Positions 24,701-50,227 of a stretch of DNA of 64,000 nt are shown here, piece by piece; position 1 is the stretch's first letter, and each line of letters starts with the position of its first letter. Made by a program: the position numbers and the translations under genes. Origin of the DNA: Pterobdella sp. o SKG-2022 (lineage: Eukaryota > Annelida > Clitellata > Hirudinida > Piscicolidae). Under the pieces are notes generated by a model that was given only the letters and a program-made list of their open reading frames with translations, had not been told where the DNA came from and ran no database searches. The stretch is taken from contig OZ038322.1 of assembly GCA_964035795.1 (NCBI GenBank), positions 8,433,345 to 8,497,344 on the forward strand, in the 5' to 3' direction.

Positions 24701-26287
24701 AGTTGAAAATCACGTTGAGGCCAGACAACAAGGTGTTTTTATAATTATTTGGTTATAATTGTTTTTAAACATAATTGTTTCTGAAAATCTTATTAAAAGA
24801 TAACTTTTTGAACATTCGAAAAAATTAAATTGGATAACTTAAATTTGATAAAGTGAAAAACATTTTTTGTTTGCGCAAAAAAATCAACTAATTATTAACA
24901 ATAAAAAATGAGTTAATTTTATACCACAAAAGGATTGGAGAGTGCACTTCGAACAGATGCAACAGCACCAACGCAACGTTGAGGACTCCCTAGACCAAAC
25001 TAAGACCAACCTCGAAAGACTCTCAAATGAAATCGGGAAAGGACTCGAAAAAGTAAACATTTAAACAATATATTTAAAAATTTTGAAATTGTGAATCATT
25101 TTAGGTGTTTGTATTTTTCAACTAAATAAGTTTTGAGGTTTTCTGTAATACAGTTTCTTTAATTTAAGGATAATTTTAATGCCAGGTTTCCAGCAGAGAA
25201 ACATATCTGAACAGCCAGCTTTCAGGAAAACTAGGTAAATGATCAAAAAGATTCTTTAAATTTCACTAAGAAATATACGATCATTAAAGCAAACTTGTTC
25301 ATTATTAAATAAAAACGCTTTAAAATTGAAGAGCAACTAAGACTGAGTCGAGACCAATTGTCACAATCGCAGCAGCAACACAAACTGGCCTGTGCAGGTG
25401 TCGCAGAAAAGACCAAAGCTTTGGCTGAAGTTGTATTTACTCGTCTATTTTAATGTTTTGCACCCGTTATAAATTTAATTTTCCAATAATGAATTCATAA
25501 AGTAAAATGATTTTTATAGCGTTGAGCTTAATAGTTTAAATAGTAAAATTATAAAAGATGATGTTTACATTTAAAGATAACAGATGATCTGGATAAGTTA
25601 AAACGAGAGATGGAGGAGAAGGGATCGAGCATGTCAGATGGAAGTGAGGAATATATACAGAATGAAAAAATAATTGAATTTTCTAAAAATTGCTTATATA
25701 AAATTAGTAATGTAATTTTAATTTTGCGATAAGTAAATTAAAAACAATTGTTTTGAACATTTTTAAGATTTATTTCATGGAACTTCTAAGTATACATTCA
25801 AAGTTAAAAAAATTTCAGCACCTCTTCTTCGTATAAAGCAGTCGATAAAACAATTGGAAGATGAAATTAAGCAGATGGATATAAGGATTGGAGTGCTTCA
25901 ACACACATTGCTCAGGTTTATTTCATTTTACTATATATAATAATATATAATTTACATTTTTTTTAGTTTAGCGTACTAGTATTTAAAAGCATAGAATGAA
26001 GTTCAAAAATATTGTATATAGTCTTAAACTTAATAGTTTTGATTAATGGTCCGTTTTACCGTTATATTAACTCAACTTTTTGGTACACTGTTTAGTGTCT
26101 TGTGAAACATACCTAGTGCACTACTGAATCTCCAAATTTAAAATTATTTGACAATCAAAATTTTTTTTACAGATCAAAAATACACGAAAAATCTATTTTA
26201 TCATCTGCCAACAACAAAATAATGAATGAAGAAGATGATGATGATGGATTTGGTGCAGATGATGATGAAGGCTTCAGAGGATATTGA
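21755..26287 (+). CDS. IFT57: Intraflagellar transport protein 57 (IFT-B complex)
   Basis: Twelve phase-consistent exons: 21755-21915, 22236-22344, 22761-22814, 23233-23351, 24272-24362, 24526-24732, 24933-25052, 25186-25234, 25332-25429, 25577-25643, 25819-25915, 26173-26287; 428 residues, nearly the length I recall for the human protein. IFT57 is a peripheral IFT-B subunit needed for anterograde ciliary transport. The N-terminal half is a calponin-homology-like fold with HYFALATNSGEQFNAFCKLA, AWLINVCGNDFDEP and a tryptophan-containing core ending NHVWKRPSYPQEFGED. An acidic linker (GEDDDDLLLK, ENDDEDDDEN) leads to the conserved DAAEWKLEVERVLPQLKI and then a long coiled coil including EMEEKGSSMSDG and EIKQMDIRIGVLQHTLL. 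The C-terminus is acidic (DDDDGFGADDDEGFRGY). A polyadenylation signal AATAAA lies at 26339-26344. The stop is 99 bp from the stop of the convergent CARD gene. Confidence 0.96.
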
Positions 26288-26386
26288 AATTATTTTATAT
26301 TGCTTGAATAATGTTTCATTTACTTGAATTTCATTTATAATAAAAACTACAAACATTTAATTTGTACAAACAGGACAAATAATTAA

Positions 26387-26772
26387 TCAAGTTGGTTTAT
26401 TTATACATGACATGAGTTTAGTGGCTAATGGTTGTTGAGATGTTGCTTTAATTGAATCAATAAAAAGATTGAAGCAATAATCAGAAGACCTCAGTAAGAC
26501 CAAATTGAGTGATCTATTCTTCTCAGGCAGGGTCTCTTGAGACTTTGAATTGATTTTTAAATCTATACACTGACTAAAAACTCATTGAAAAAATTATTTA
26601 ATTCTTAGCTAGACAATTTTGGAACACTAACCATAATTTTTTCGTAACTTTCTTGTGATATTGCTCTTTTTTCTAATAGAGATTTTGAAATAGTTTCAAC
26701 ATTTTTGAGATCTTTTACAATATTTGAATGATTGCTTTGTAATAATTGACGGTTTTTGTCTGATAAAGTCAT
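26387..26772 (-). CDS. Small CARD-domain-only protein
   Basis: Two exons, 26772-26632 and 26542-26387, joined in phase 0 (donor GTTAGT, acceptor AAAG) give 98 residues. Exon 1 reads MTLSDKNRQLLQSNHSNIVK, then DLKNVETISKSLLEKRAISQ and ESYEKIM; exon 2 continues with SQETLPEKNRSLNLVLLRSS, then DYCFNLFIDSIKATSQQPLA and a short tail. The pattern of a polar first helix, DL..V..I...LL......S...YE.I, then LL......F..F...I......LA is that of a caspase recruitment domain. CARDs assemble by homotypic interaction in apoptosis and innate immune signalling. No caspase, NACHT or other domain is encoded here, and the frame ends in a stop about 10 residues after the fold. It could be an independent adaptor or decoy, or a relic of a larger gene. 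I chose the first ATG in frame; no upstream exon was found. Confidence 0.75.
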
Positions 26773-29004
26773 CTCAACTGAACAATATATTTTAAATAAT
26801 CGTAGCAATGAAGAACACTAAAATAAGGCAAAGCTGTTCGGCCCACATAGCTGAAATGCATAATTTACACACACCTCGACAAACTAACAATCAATTATCT
26901 GATTAGTTGATAAATAATTTCTGAATTTTTAAAAATACTAATTCATTTAATATTATTTGTATATAGTTGTTGTTGAAACTTAATATTCAAATGAAAATTT
27001 TGTTATTAAAAAAAATGAAACTTTATTGTGAGAAGTTTTGATGGCGTTATTTTACAAGATGATCAAAAGCTTAATTTTCATATTTTGAATGAAAGTAATG
27101 AGTGTTTAAATTTTCCATTTACTTCCATTAATCTTACTTCCATTTAAATCAAAATTGTTACTTATATTTGATTACGCTAGTCCAGTCTGAGCTCCTTCAC
27201 TAAAAGTAGATTAAAACATCAAAAAAGCAAAAATATTTACAAAACTATTTGAAAAACGCTTTTCTAATGAAATGTTATCAAATATAGAACTATCATTTTT
27301 GTAATACCGTCCCTGCCTAAGATTCTCTATACCCTGTCAACTCTTCATTATCTCTCACTCTCATTCCTATGCTAAAACTGCTTCTTCTTTCTTTGGAGCT
27401 CTCTTCCTTCTAATCTCAAATTTTCTCTTATTCTCAAAACTCTTTTTTTTAAGCAGTTCATAGCAGAGTGCTTTTGAACAATGCGTAAAGGCGCTATATG
27501 AGTTACGGACATTCTTATTATTTTAGCCATCAGCCTATAATTTCTAAGCTAATGATTTTATTCTTCATTTATATAGTCATTTCCTCAAATTAAAACATCT
27601 GTCAAGACTAAGGCTAGACATAAATTTCATCATACTTATGAAAAAATTACTCGTGTTAATAGTTGAAACGCAACAACTAGTATATTTAAAGCTAAATTCA
27701 GTTCATATCGATTAGAAAAAGACTATGATTAAAATTATTATTCATTAGTTGATTGTTAAGTTTTAATTATCATCACAACTGAAATCAGTGTGAAATTATT
27801 ATATCACAAGTGAAATTATTATAATGATTTACGATTTATTACTTTTTAAAACTGTGCTTTTTGTACCTTATTGGCATGCCCACCAATGTAATCACGGCCA
27901 AATAAACTGGGACAAGCCAGAGATAATCGCAACTTTTTCTCAAAAAAATAAAAATACTTTACAAAAAAACCTTCTGGTTCGTGAAAAGTTAGAAATAAAA
28001 ATCATAATGCAAAAATCAGTGGCTATAACGACCCAAAAAATTACGTAAATACCAAAGCCTGGGACCCACCATTAAAGAAAATGCAAATGATACAAAAGGA
28101 GAGCGGGAGCTAAACTCCGAATCAAGCAATCATTGCACCATTCATAATTTCTTTAAAGTAGATCTCATAAAATAGAACAATATTACCTAATTGCATCATT
28201 AACAACTTAAAAAAAAAGTTTTACCTATATGTTTTTTTCCCTTTAAATTCTCTTCTTTTCTTTACAACTTTGCTAATGAATTATGACACGGTTTTGCTTG
28301 TTGAAAATTTTAGCTCAATAAAAATTTTCTCTACGTCTTCTTATAAATCCTCATGCTTTGAAGTTTTACCGGTAAAATTAAAGTTTACAAAAGAACATAA
28401 GATGTATCTAAAAAAACCTTATTTATAATTTTTTTTGAAAAATTTTAAAGTTATTTTAAACACACCAAATCATTTTTTCAATTATTTGGTACATCAGAAG
28501 TATGGATAGACGTAAGTCGATCAACAGTCGCCCGAATTGGGGTTTCAGTAGCTCAATAGGTAGATTTCACAAAGCACCTCCTTGTGTACCTAGAATTGGG
28601 CATGAAAACGTTTCTGATGTTTAAAATAAACTTTTAAAATAGATTTTTGTTTATTAAATAGCATTTCACACGAAGAATAGTGCCCCATAAAACTACCAAA
28701 ACTCCAATTTAAAGCAGCTCATAGTTGACTCACGTGCAAATTGAACTTTTTTAAAGCAGGTCGAAATGGGATAAAATAAAAAAAAATGTCATATAGATTT
28801 TTTTTATCAGCTAGTCAAATATTTTTTTGTGATTGTGTAATTTATTCAACGAAGCTATTTGAGTCGGATAGCTTTTAGGTCTGCGATATATCGTTATTTC
28901 TGAGCGTTCACTTTAATAATTCACTGGGTCTTGTGACATAAACAATAATAAAAACTGAAAAGTACAGATACAGTATTTCCAAAAATTTAAGAACAGAATT
29001 CATA
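26773..29004. other. Intergenic, no gene recognised
   Basis: About 2.2 kb between the CARD gene and ATP6V1H start codons (head-to-head). It includes a pyrimidine-rich stretch at about 27330-27460. No frame longer than about 75 codons and none with family resemblance. Both promoters are expected here. Confidence 0.55.
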
Positions 29005-35089
<6,085 letters not shown>

Positions 35090-36213
35090 TCCTTTATTTA
35101 AAACCTTCTTTCCATTAGTTGAGGGCTTATTGTGTACGAAATTTCTACTTGTTAATAGAATCCTAATAAATTTAATTCAATGGTTTCGGTACTTGTTAGG
35201 CTACTTGAATTAATGGAATTTTTTTCTTTTTGATAATTTACTAATATTTAATTTATTAAATTTTACGTGTTTTCTGATCTTAAAAGATCTACTGCAGTTG
35301 TATAGTTTCATATTTTAATTCCCGTGAATTGTATCGATTTTTGTTGACTAGATTAAAACAAAGGCTTATAGAATTATTTCAAGCACAGACTTCCGATATA
35401 CAAAAGATCATTATCTAGAATGCTTCTAGATGAGTGGCCGAATTCTTTAAGCCTTTGTATTAATCGTTATTCAGCCTGTTGTGTAATTAATCTATTTTCT
35501 TAACGATGTCGTTAGATAAGAGGTAGCTAATATGAAGAAAAAAAAAACAAGTATTTAACTTTAATCACGAAGCTTTCCCAAGACAAACTTACATTATGAA
35601 GCTTCGTGCTTTAAGTTGATAAGTACTTGTTTGTTTCCCTTACTATTTGATTTAGGCTTTTCCTCGTCATCAGGTGGCCAATAGATTAGTACTCAACGAA
35701 ATGACAGTAATTCATTTATCCACTCGTACTAATAACCACACTTATGCTTTTATTAAATTAGCATTCCATTCAATAAAAAGATTCAAATTATTTTACCGTT
35801 AACAAAACAATAAAACCAAATGGAAATTTTAAGATTTGCGAAAATAATCAATGTTTCAAAACTCTAGAGGTGATGTTGGCGGTTAGAGTAATATAAAATA
35901 ACTTATATAAAGTAAAAGTTTAGCGTGCTACTATAAATAGTTGATTTTTGTATAATACAAATCAATATGAGAAAATTTCAAACAAAAAACTGCTGAAAGC
36001 ATATGTTGTCAAAGTGAAAATAGTAGCTACACTTGTTATTTTCAAAAAAAAACATCTAGCTGTTACGATGTTGAAACAAAATCGACAAATAAAAGGTTAG
36101 AGAATGAGGTGAAGACATTTATAAAAAGGTACCTTGATTATACCTAGAAGAACAAAGTATAAATATAGCACCTAAAATACCAATAAGTTGGGAACAAACA
36201 AGAATGAGGAATT
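35090..36213. other. Convergent intergenic region with a dispersed repeat
   Basis: About 1.1 kb between the stops of ATP6V1H and UGDH. It holds a copy of the AAGCTTCGT repeat at 35565-35662. No gene was recognised; both 3' UTRs are expected here. Confidence 0.6.
35565..35662 (+). repeat. AAGCTTCGT dispersed repeat, copy 2
   Basis: Shares GAAGCTTCGTG and the tail CCCTTACTATTTGATT followed by TAGGCTTTT with 16204-16300. It begins with CACGAAGCTTTCCCA, which is partly an inverted copy of its own GAAGCTTCGTG (35598-35608), so this copy has a short fold-back at its left end. Confidence 0.6.
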
Positions 36214-43551
<7,338 letters not shown>

Positions 43552-45984
43552 CTGGTTTAAGAATTATATAAGCATTGTGTAGTCAAAGCCAGACAGTTTT
43601 ATCTGGGATAAATGTATTTCAAACAATTTTGAAAGATCCTTCTGCAGGTGGTTGTTGAAAAGCCATATTTTGAAGATTTTTTTTCTGAGAATGATTTTGT
43701 AAATGATACTTTATAGGATGATCCTAATTAAATAGGTGAATATATATAATATAAAATCATAGCAATAATTTTTTTTCACTAAGAATAGAAAATTTTCTTA
43801 ATTTCATAAACTATCAGCAAACCAAAATTTGTGAAATAAAAGCAATGAAAAAAAACTTACTGGCTTCGAAAAAATGTACGTACAGTAGAAATTTCAAAAA
43901 AAAGTAATTATAAATTGTTATAAGTATGTATATAAGAGTTTTATTATGTGTTAATCTGGATTATAGATTAAAAATTGCTTACGTTGACGATCTACACCTG
44001 ACTTGATAGTTTAAAAGAAAAAAATCTGTAAAATATGATAAAACATTTTTTTGAACAGTACTTTAAGTAAAATTTTTGTAATTGTAAAAAAATGTTTGTA
44101 TTTTTTTAAATTAATAATTTTCAAATTAAGCAATATAAATTAGTTTCTAATGCTTATAAGTTGTTTCAATTGTTTTAAATAAAATAAAAAGTGAAATATT
44201 ATATTTTTTAAAGTTTATTTTTCTTTGGAGTTTTTGTTATATATTGCAGGAAATAGACAGGAAGAGTATTTACTTATCGTTCTCCGCTTTCGCCCTGTTG
44301 TCGTTTTTTTATCGCATTCTAGCTCCTGATTTTAGTTTCTCTAATATCAGGCGTTCCCTAAATGCGAATATAAACTTTGTGGTCGCTATGTTGAAAGAAC
44401 TATCAATGTTTTTATCAACACAAAAAGCAAATACATTATTAATATATTTCAAATGAAACGCATTCCAGCTCCTGAAAGTTCTAAACCTCGAATTATTCAG
44501 GCGTTTCAACATGCGTATAGAAATGTGAGTTAAAGCGTTGAATTCATTTTTGAACTTCAACTCCTGAGGCTCCCTACATTTCACCAGATGTTTTTTTACC
44601 AAATCTTAAATTTGTTAGTCTAGTATTGTATTATTCATGTGCTTAAAGTATTTGATGACAATTTTTGGCTACCATTCCCACGTGCTACTTTCCTTTAAGC
44701 TGACATGTTTGTCCAAATGCATTATTAATATACTATATTTTTTTATATGTTCTTTCTAGAAATTCTTCATAAATCAAGAAGTATATTTTAAGAATTTCAA
44801 ATCGAAGACGATGAAGACTAATTTACTATAAGATTTAGCTAAGTCTGTTAATCATTTTGAAATAGTTAATGTAATGGTGCTTATGGGGGTAAATGGTTTT
44901 TTAAGAAATAAGACGAAACGTATCGAATAAAAATCAGAATTTTTAGAAAAATGAACAGTTTTACAAAATACTGAATTTTTTTTACATTACAGATAGAAGG
45001 CCGTTAAACCTTATAAGTGCCTTCAGTATCACTTGTAAGCATTGTGTAGTGGAGAAACCAAGTGTTTTCATAAATACTGATATCAAAGTTGTGAATATAA
45101 TGAAGTATATGATTTAAATAGTTGTAGTGTGAAATATTTATAATAAAAAACATCTCTGTCATCAGTTTTAAAAATTCGAGGGCTTTTCTTAGTGATTCAG
45201 CATGGTATCAAAGACTATCTGGAAGCATTGTATAAAGATGAGCATCTGTCATTATTTCGTCAATTATTCAAAGTATTTTCATTCAAAAAGAGTGTGATTA
45301 TAGTTTTTTTGATTGTTGTTAAATTTTCGTGTACCTTCTCTTGATAATAAAAGTTCATATAAAAAGCTTTGTGGAATAAAATAAACTAAGTGCTCATTTG
45401 AATATTTATACTTTTTAAATAACATGACAGTTTATTACATCTTTTGGGTACTGTTACCTTTTTAATCTTAATTATTTAGTGTTCATTAATTTTTAACTTT
45501 GTTTTTTATAGGCTATAATTTTAGGTCTTGAAGGTAGTCAAAAATTATGAGTTCCGCCTTCAGAGAAATGTTATTGCTGGTTGTTTTAAAAATATCTCAT
45601 AATTTTGAGTATTTTGAAATATATCTGTTTCATGTTTGTATTTTGAGCTTAATTTAATTCTTTTAATGCTATGATCAATCACTAACTAAAAGAAAAGTTA
45701 TTCAAGATAATGATATTTCTTGTAGTATTACAGTGAAATTCTATCCTAGTTTTAGTAAACTATAATTTTCATAGACAAAATAAGTTTACAAGTTTTTTCA
45801 TTAACAAATTTTGATTCAGTGGAATCAACATCAGATATTTTCAACCATAATTTTCAATATTACTTGCAAACCCATTTTGAATATAGTTTAAATTAGAAAC
45901 TAAAAATACGAATAAAAATTTTTTTCTATTTTCGTTTGTTCGAGACAATCAAATGAAAAGTTTCTGCAGCTAAGTCTTTTAATC
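43552..45984. other. Region upstream of UGDH, first exon not located
   Basis: Should contain the UGDH promoter and its ATG exon, but no unambiguous ATG-to-GT exon in the right phase was found. A plausible minus-strand donor CCA/GTAAGT lies at about 43857, but its frame has no ATG. A diverged direct repeat is present: CGCATTCTAGCTCCTG at 44313 and CGCATTCCAGCTCCTG at 44459, each followed by a CAGGCGTT motif. Otherwise AT-rich. Confidence 0.5.
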
Positions 45985-46101
45985 CACATATATAACCTGA
46001 GCCATACGCACCAACCGCTTTTCAACACCAAGTTTCCCGATAGCCCTTCCGAGGAACGCGATCAAAGGCTTTTTCCAGGTCAACAAAGACCATAAAGAGT
46101 A
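45985..46101 (-). pseudogene. Reverse transcriptase fragment
   Basis: Minus-strand reading gives LFMVFVDLEKAFDRVPRKG, the classic LINE RT motif, and after a frame change AIGKLGVEKRLVRMAQVIYV. Only about 40 codons survive and they need a frameshift, so it is a dead fragment. It lies next to, but in the opposite orientation from, the remnant at 46500-47405. Confidence 0.8.
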
Positions 46102-46499
46102 GTTAATATCAGAACTTGGGTTTTCAACCAGCAAATCATTTAAGAACCAATTTTCCTTTCATGAAAGCTTATGGTTAAGTAAGTGGACTGTGTTTTCTCC
46201 ATGCGGCTCTCTTTGCTGTGTCATATAATGACAACGTTCCCATGTTAATTATTAATAACCAAAATTTTGTGTCCGAATTTTTACAAGTTGTTATGGAAAT
46301 GCTGGTGTAATAGACTGTTGTATGATTGCTGGAGAAAATGAATAGTTTATTAAAATAATTAGATGTTAAAAAATTCCAACAGACCTTGCTTGCCACAAGA
46401 TGACTGTGAAGTGATGACCATCAGGTGATTATGAGATGTGTGAGATGAACTTTTGTTGAGATCGAAACTTTCACAACAAGATGGTCTGGTTATGGTTTT

Positions 46500-47405
46500 T
46501 AAGCACCATAATCCCAGAATCTGAACTCAAAATAATCGAACTTCTTTTAACAAACACCATCTTAGCCATAAGATACAATAAAAACACTTGCTAAAGCTTT
46601 ACCACAAACATAGGATGCCCTCAAGGAGATGCTCTGAGCTCTGTCTTGTTCACGGTATACCTAGAAGCATGCATGAAAGAGATAAGAACCACCTACCTAG
46701 AAAACTCCTATGAACTCATTTACGCCGATGACGTAATTTTCGTCTCACCAAGTGACATTAAACTAGATGAAATTGAAGCAATATTCCGCAAATGGGGTCT
46801 TACCCTCAATAAAAGTAAAACGGAAGAAAGGCTGATTAATGAAGAGAACACTGTGTGGAAGACAATGAAAATCCTTGGAAGCTACGTCGGTACATGTGAG
46901 GACATCAAAAAAAGGAAAACTCTGGCAACTCTAGCGATGAACAGATTAAACCCAATTTGGAAGAGTGGGATAAGTATAGAGAAAAAAATAAGAATTTATA
47001 AAGCTTATGTTCTCTCAATTTTCCTACATGGCTGCAGTGCTTGGGCAGACTCTAAAAGCATCAGAAGCTCAATAGACTCCTTCCAAAGAAAGCACATACG
47101 AAGACTGGAAAAAGTTCATTGGCCAAATGTTATGAAAAACGTAGAATGCGACTCCGTCATACCACCTCTGCACCAGGAAATGAGACTGAGAAGGTTGAAA
47201 ATGCTGGGACACATGCCGTAACGACCCGCCAGCAAAAAACAATTTGGAAAAAGCCCTAAAGAATTCCAAGAGAAAAAGAGGCAGACCACCATCAACTTTT
47301 CTCAACACATTAATAAATGACATAAACTCTCTCGAATTAAACATGGACAACATTGAAAAAATCGATAAAGATGCGTATCGAGGAATTATTGGGACTCATT
47401 GTTAA
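46500..47405 (+). pseudogene. Reverse transcriptase C-terminal remnant
   Basis: Reads STIIPESELKIIELLLTNTI, a stop near 46592, then FTTNIGCPQGDALSSVLFTV and YLEACMKEI, the catalytic box LIYADDVIFVSPSD (YADD at 46721-46732), WGLTLNKSKTE, MKILGSYVG, IRIYKAYVLSIFLHGCSAW and HIRRLEKVHWPNVM. A frame change near 47218 continues to RNDPPAKNNLEKALKNSK and ends at a stop at 47405. The 5' half is missing. The family differs from the copy at 39690-41263, with a shorter thumb region and no zinc finger. Confidence 0.88.
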
Positions 47406-48106
47406 CTGTGATTATGTCTAAAGACGAAAATTAATTATATATATAATATAAGTTTTTATAGATATGACGTTGGTAACAACGATTATGCAAGAATAGATAA
47501 CTATGATTATATGAAAAAAAGGTCTGTTGTTTGAAACAAAAACAACCATAATAACACTTAGAAAGGATATTAGGAAAACTGAGTTGATTTTATGCATGTG
47601 TTACTCATAACTAAATCAATGATAATGGTAAAATAAAATAAAATTCAAAATGAAAAATTTTGATCAATCAAATGTTTATTTTAGACTTCATTGCCTTCAT
47701 CTTTTTCTTTAAGGGCACTTCTATATCACCACGATTAAAACCAGAAAGTGCTTATTTATTTTTTATTATTACATTTTTCAAAATTAATTGAAGGATCATA
47801 TTCTCTTCATCTTTTATAGCATTTTTATCCAAGTGATTTCAGCCTTTATACCCAAAAAAAAACCATAAAATATTTTATTATTATTAAATAAATTTCAAAA
47901 AATTTTTCACAAGAATTTTATCGCGTGTCAAAGATTGGAAACTTTTAATAAATGCCAAGTTTATCGTACCTACTTTGTAACATTTTGTCTATGGCTTCTT
48001 AAGAATTCAAGCGAAAACAAAACTTCCAACTATTAAATGTATTTAAAACGTTTCTTGATAACTCTATATTAAATTCAAAGTAAGCATTTTGAGAAAAGAA
48101 AAGGGT
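47406..48106. other. Intergenic, no gene recognised
   Basis: About 700 bp of AT-rich sequence between the retrotransposon remnant and the stop of the secreted PAN/fibrinogen-like gene. Nothing supportable seen. Confidence 0.6.
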
Positions 48107-50062
48107 TTAACAATGGCTTCCAATGAGCATAATGGTGCTCACAGGGTTCATATGCTTCAAGCAATCGCCCCATAACGGAATTTCATCATTGAGGTTTGAA
48201 CAAGTGCAATCATTCACCCACCAGCCACCATTAGTTCGACAACTGCCGTGAGGATGATCAGCTGTGTGGAACGAAGATCCGTTTAGATTTTTAGATGGAT
48301 AAAGTCCCTTTAAGCCATCAGCTTGGAAAATTTTGGTGGTTAATGAGCATAAAAAAAATTTTTTCTACAATATAATTTTTAAAGGAATAATGGTTACCAT
48401 AGTTTCCCACGTATCTTCCAAATAGTAAATTGAAATTCGAAGTAATTTCGAAATATTGGTACCTCTCTTCATACCACCTTTCTAGACTATCTTGCACAAA
48501 TATTTTTAACCTTTAAAGATTTAAAATAAGCTTAAAAAACTGTAATAATTGTTTAAATTTTTATCGAGTTTATAAATTTTTAGACCAAAGGATCGAAAGC
48601 TGTAAATAATTTAAGCAACAAATAAATGATGATTAGAAAAATTTTTTACAAACTGTGCTCGGCCACAGCTCGTGAGAGAATAACTAGCACTTAAGCCGAG
48701 CCAATAATCATCTAACTCACCAAAACCTCTTTCGTATTCCGAATAAGTTCTTCTTATAAAACTCGATATATTCACTCTAAAATGATTTTAAGTTCGTATG
48801 TCATTTTGAATTATACTTATTGAAGAAGGCCACCTTCGTTGCATAAGAACCCATTTGTGCCAATAATACCTATTTCTACTTTGTCTTTCAATTTTTGCCT
48901 CAAAATCTGAAATAAATGAGCTTTTTGACAAATCTTATTTCAATTTTCATAAAATAATAATGGTGCCATTTCAATTTTTTCTTTACTGAGTCTAGTCCTA
49001 ACTTCGCCTATCAACCCACCTTTTTATAAAAATTATATGTATTTTTTCAAAAAATTCAAATGCTTTTTAGTATTCTTAGTATACTCGAACTATTTTGAAG
49101 TTTCTAGTTTTGAAGTCTTTTTTTGAAGTTTTTTGCCCATTAAAATTTCATACTTTGTGTTTCTTTCAATATCGTCTAGTTTTGATTTTTTTATTTCTAT
49201 CATTATTTCTTGAGTTTAAGCATCTCCTACCTTTTACTCGGTGTTGTTTCAGAAACCTCAATCTTAAAACTTAAAAAAATATAAATTATTTTTAAATAAA
49301 CAAACTTGAATCGTGTTGACATTGGGAAATCGTCCCCACAAAGGATCTACAATATCGACGGCAGTTTTTAAGAACACAGTGATTGTAGATTCTGCTGGCA
49401 TAAACGAAGGGAAAGTCACACGTGGTTTCTGGGTCAAATCCTAGAAAAAACCATAAATAATAAAAATATCCCACAGAGTTATCTTTCATTTACAATGATT
49501 TATTTTTATAAGAAAACAAATGATTACCGTTATAAAGAGAACAGCCGTTTAAGAGCATCACCTTCAATATAATTTATTTTCTTTGTTTAATTTGTTTCTT
49601 ATAATTTCTAGTAAACACTGAAATTTTACGATTGAATATTCTCATGAATGAAACTAAATTAATTACAAAGTTTATTTACAAGTTTTAGGAGCTGTGAATA
49701 ATGCTAATACGAAAATTCGAAGTACTTGGTAAAAGTTTTCTGGTATTTCACTGAGTAAGTTTTTATCAGACTCTAAAGAAAAGAGTTTACATTTACCACT
49801 AAAATCATCGAAAGCAATGAAATAACATTGATAAAAATGACACTTTGAGAAGCAAGCCAATTTCGATTTTACTTGGAAAACCTTTCAAATGATAGAAGTG
49901 CGATATTCATTTAATTTAAATATGAGTTTAGATTGTCACATTAACCTCCATCATCGTGTAAACTATCCTAGTTTCTTTCTTAGCAACACCTATTCGGTAG
50001 CTTGATACAAATCCATGCCAATTTAGAAACACTAATAGCAGGAAAACGGAAAGTTTCAACAT
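48107..50062 (-). CDS. Secreted protein with PAN-like segment and partial fibrinogen-related domain
   Basis: Six exons with continuous phase: 50062-49946, 49881-49726, 49440-49306, 48906-48834, 48490-48398, 48321-48107; 262 residues. Exon 1 is a clear signal peptide (MLKLSVFLLLVFLNWHGFVS). Exon 2 has the cysteine pattern of a PAN/apple module, LACFSKCHFYQCYFIAFDDF then SGKCKLFS. Exons 5-6 resemble the C-terminal half of a fibrinogen-related domain: YEERYQYFEITSNFNLLFGR, YVGNYG, SSFHTADHPHGSCRTNGGWW and VNDCTCSNLND. The usual upstream half of that domain (GGWTVIQRR, EFWLGN) is absent. Such proteins are extracellular, often lectin-like or immune recognition factors; a role here is inference. 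Exon 3 is open in two frames, discussed in the findings. The stop is followed by ordinary AT-rich DNA. Confidence 0.72.
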
Positions 50063-50227
50063 AGCTGCAGAAATGTTCGTGAATATATTTTTTTTCTATT
50101 CTATCTTTTATATGCTTCGGGATATTTTCCACGTCGCTATAGAAGCAAGTAAAAAAGTATGAAAAAAATTAATGACAGCTTTTACTTTAAAATTCAATAA
50201 AAGTTGAACATAAAGAATATTAAAGAC

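Noticed and set aside
28537..28622. tRNA-like segment GGTTTCAGTAGCTCAATAGG with a weak T-arm
   Set aside because: No complete cloverleaf, and the B-box is degenerate (TAGAATTGGGC).
44309..44602. 97-codon minus-strand open frame
   Set aside because: Covers the diverged tandem repeat near 44313-44530, no family match, no splice continuity to UGDH.
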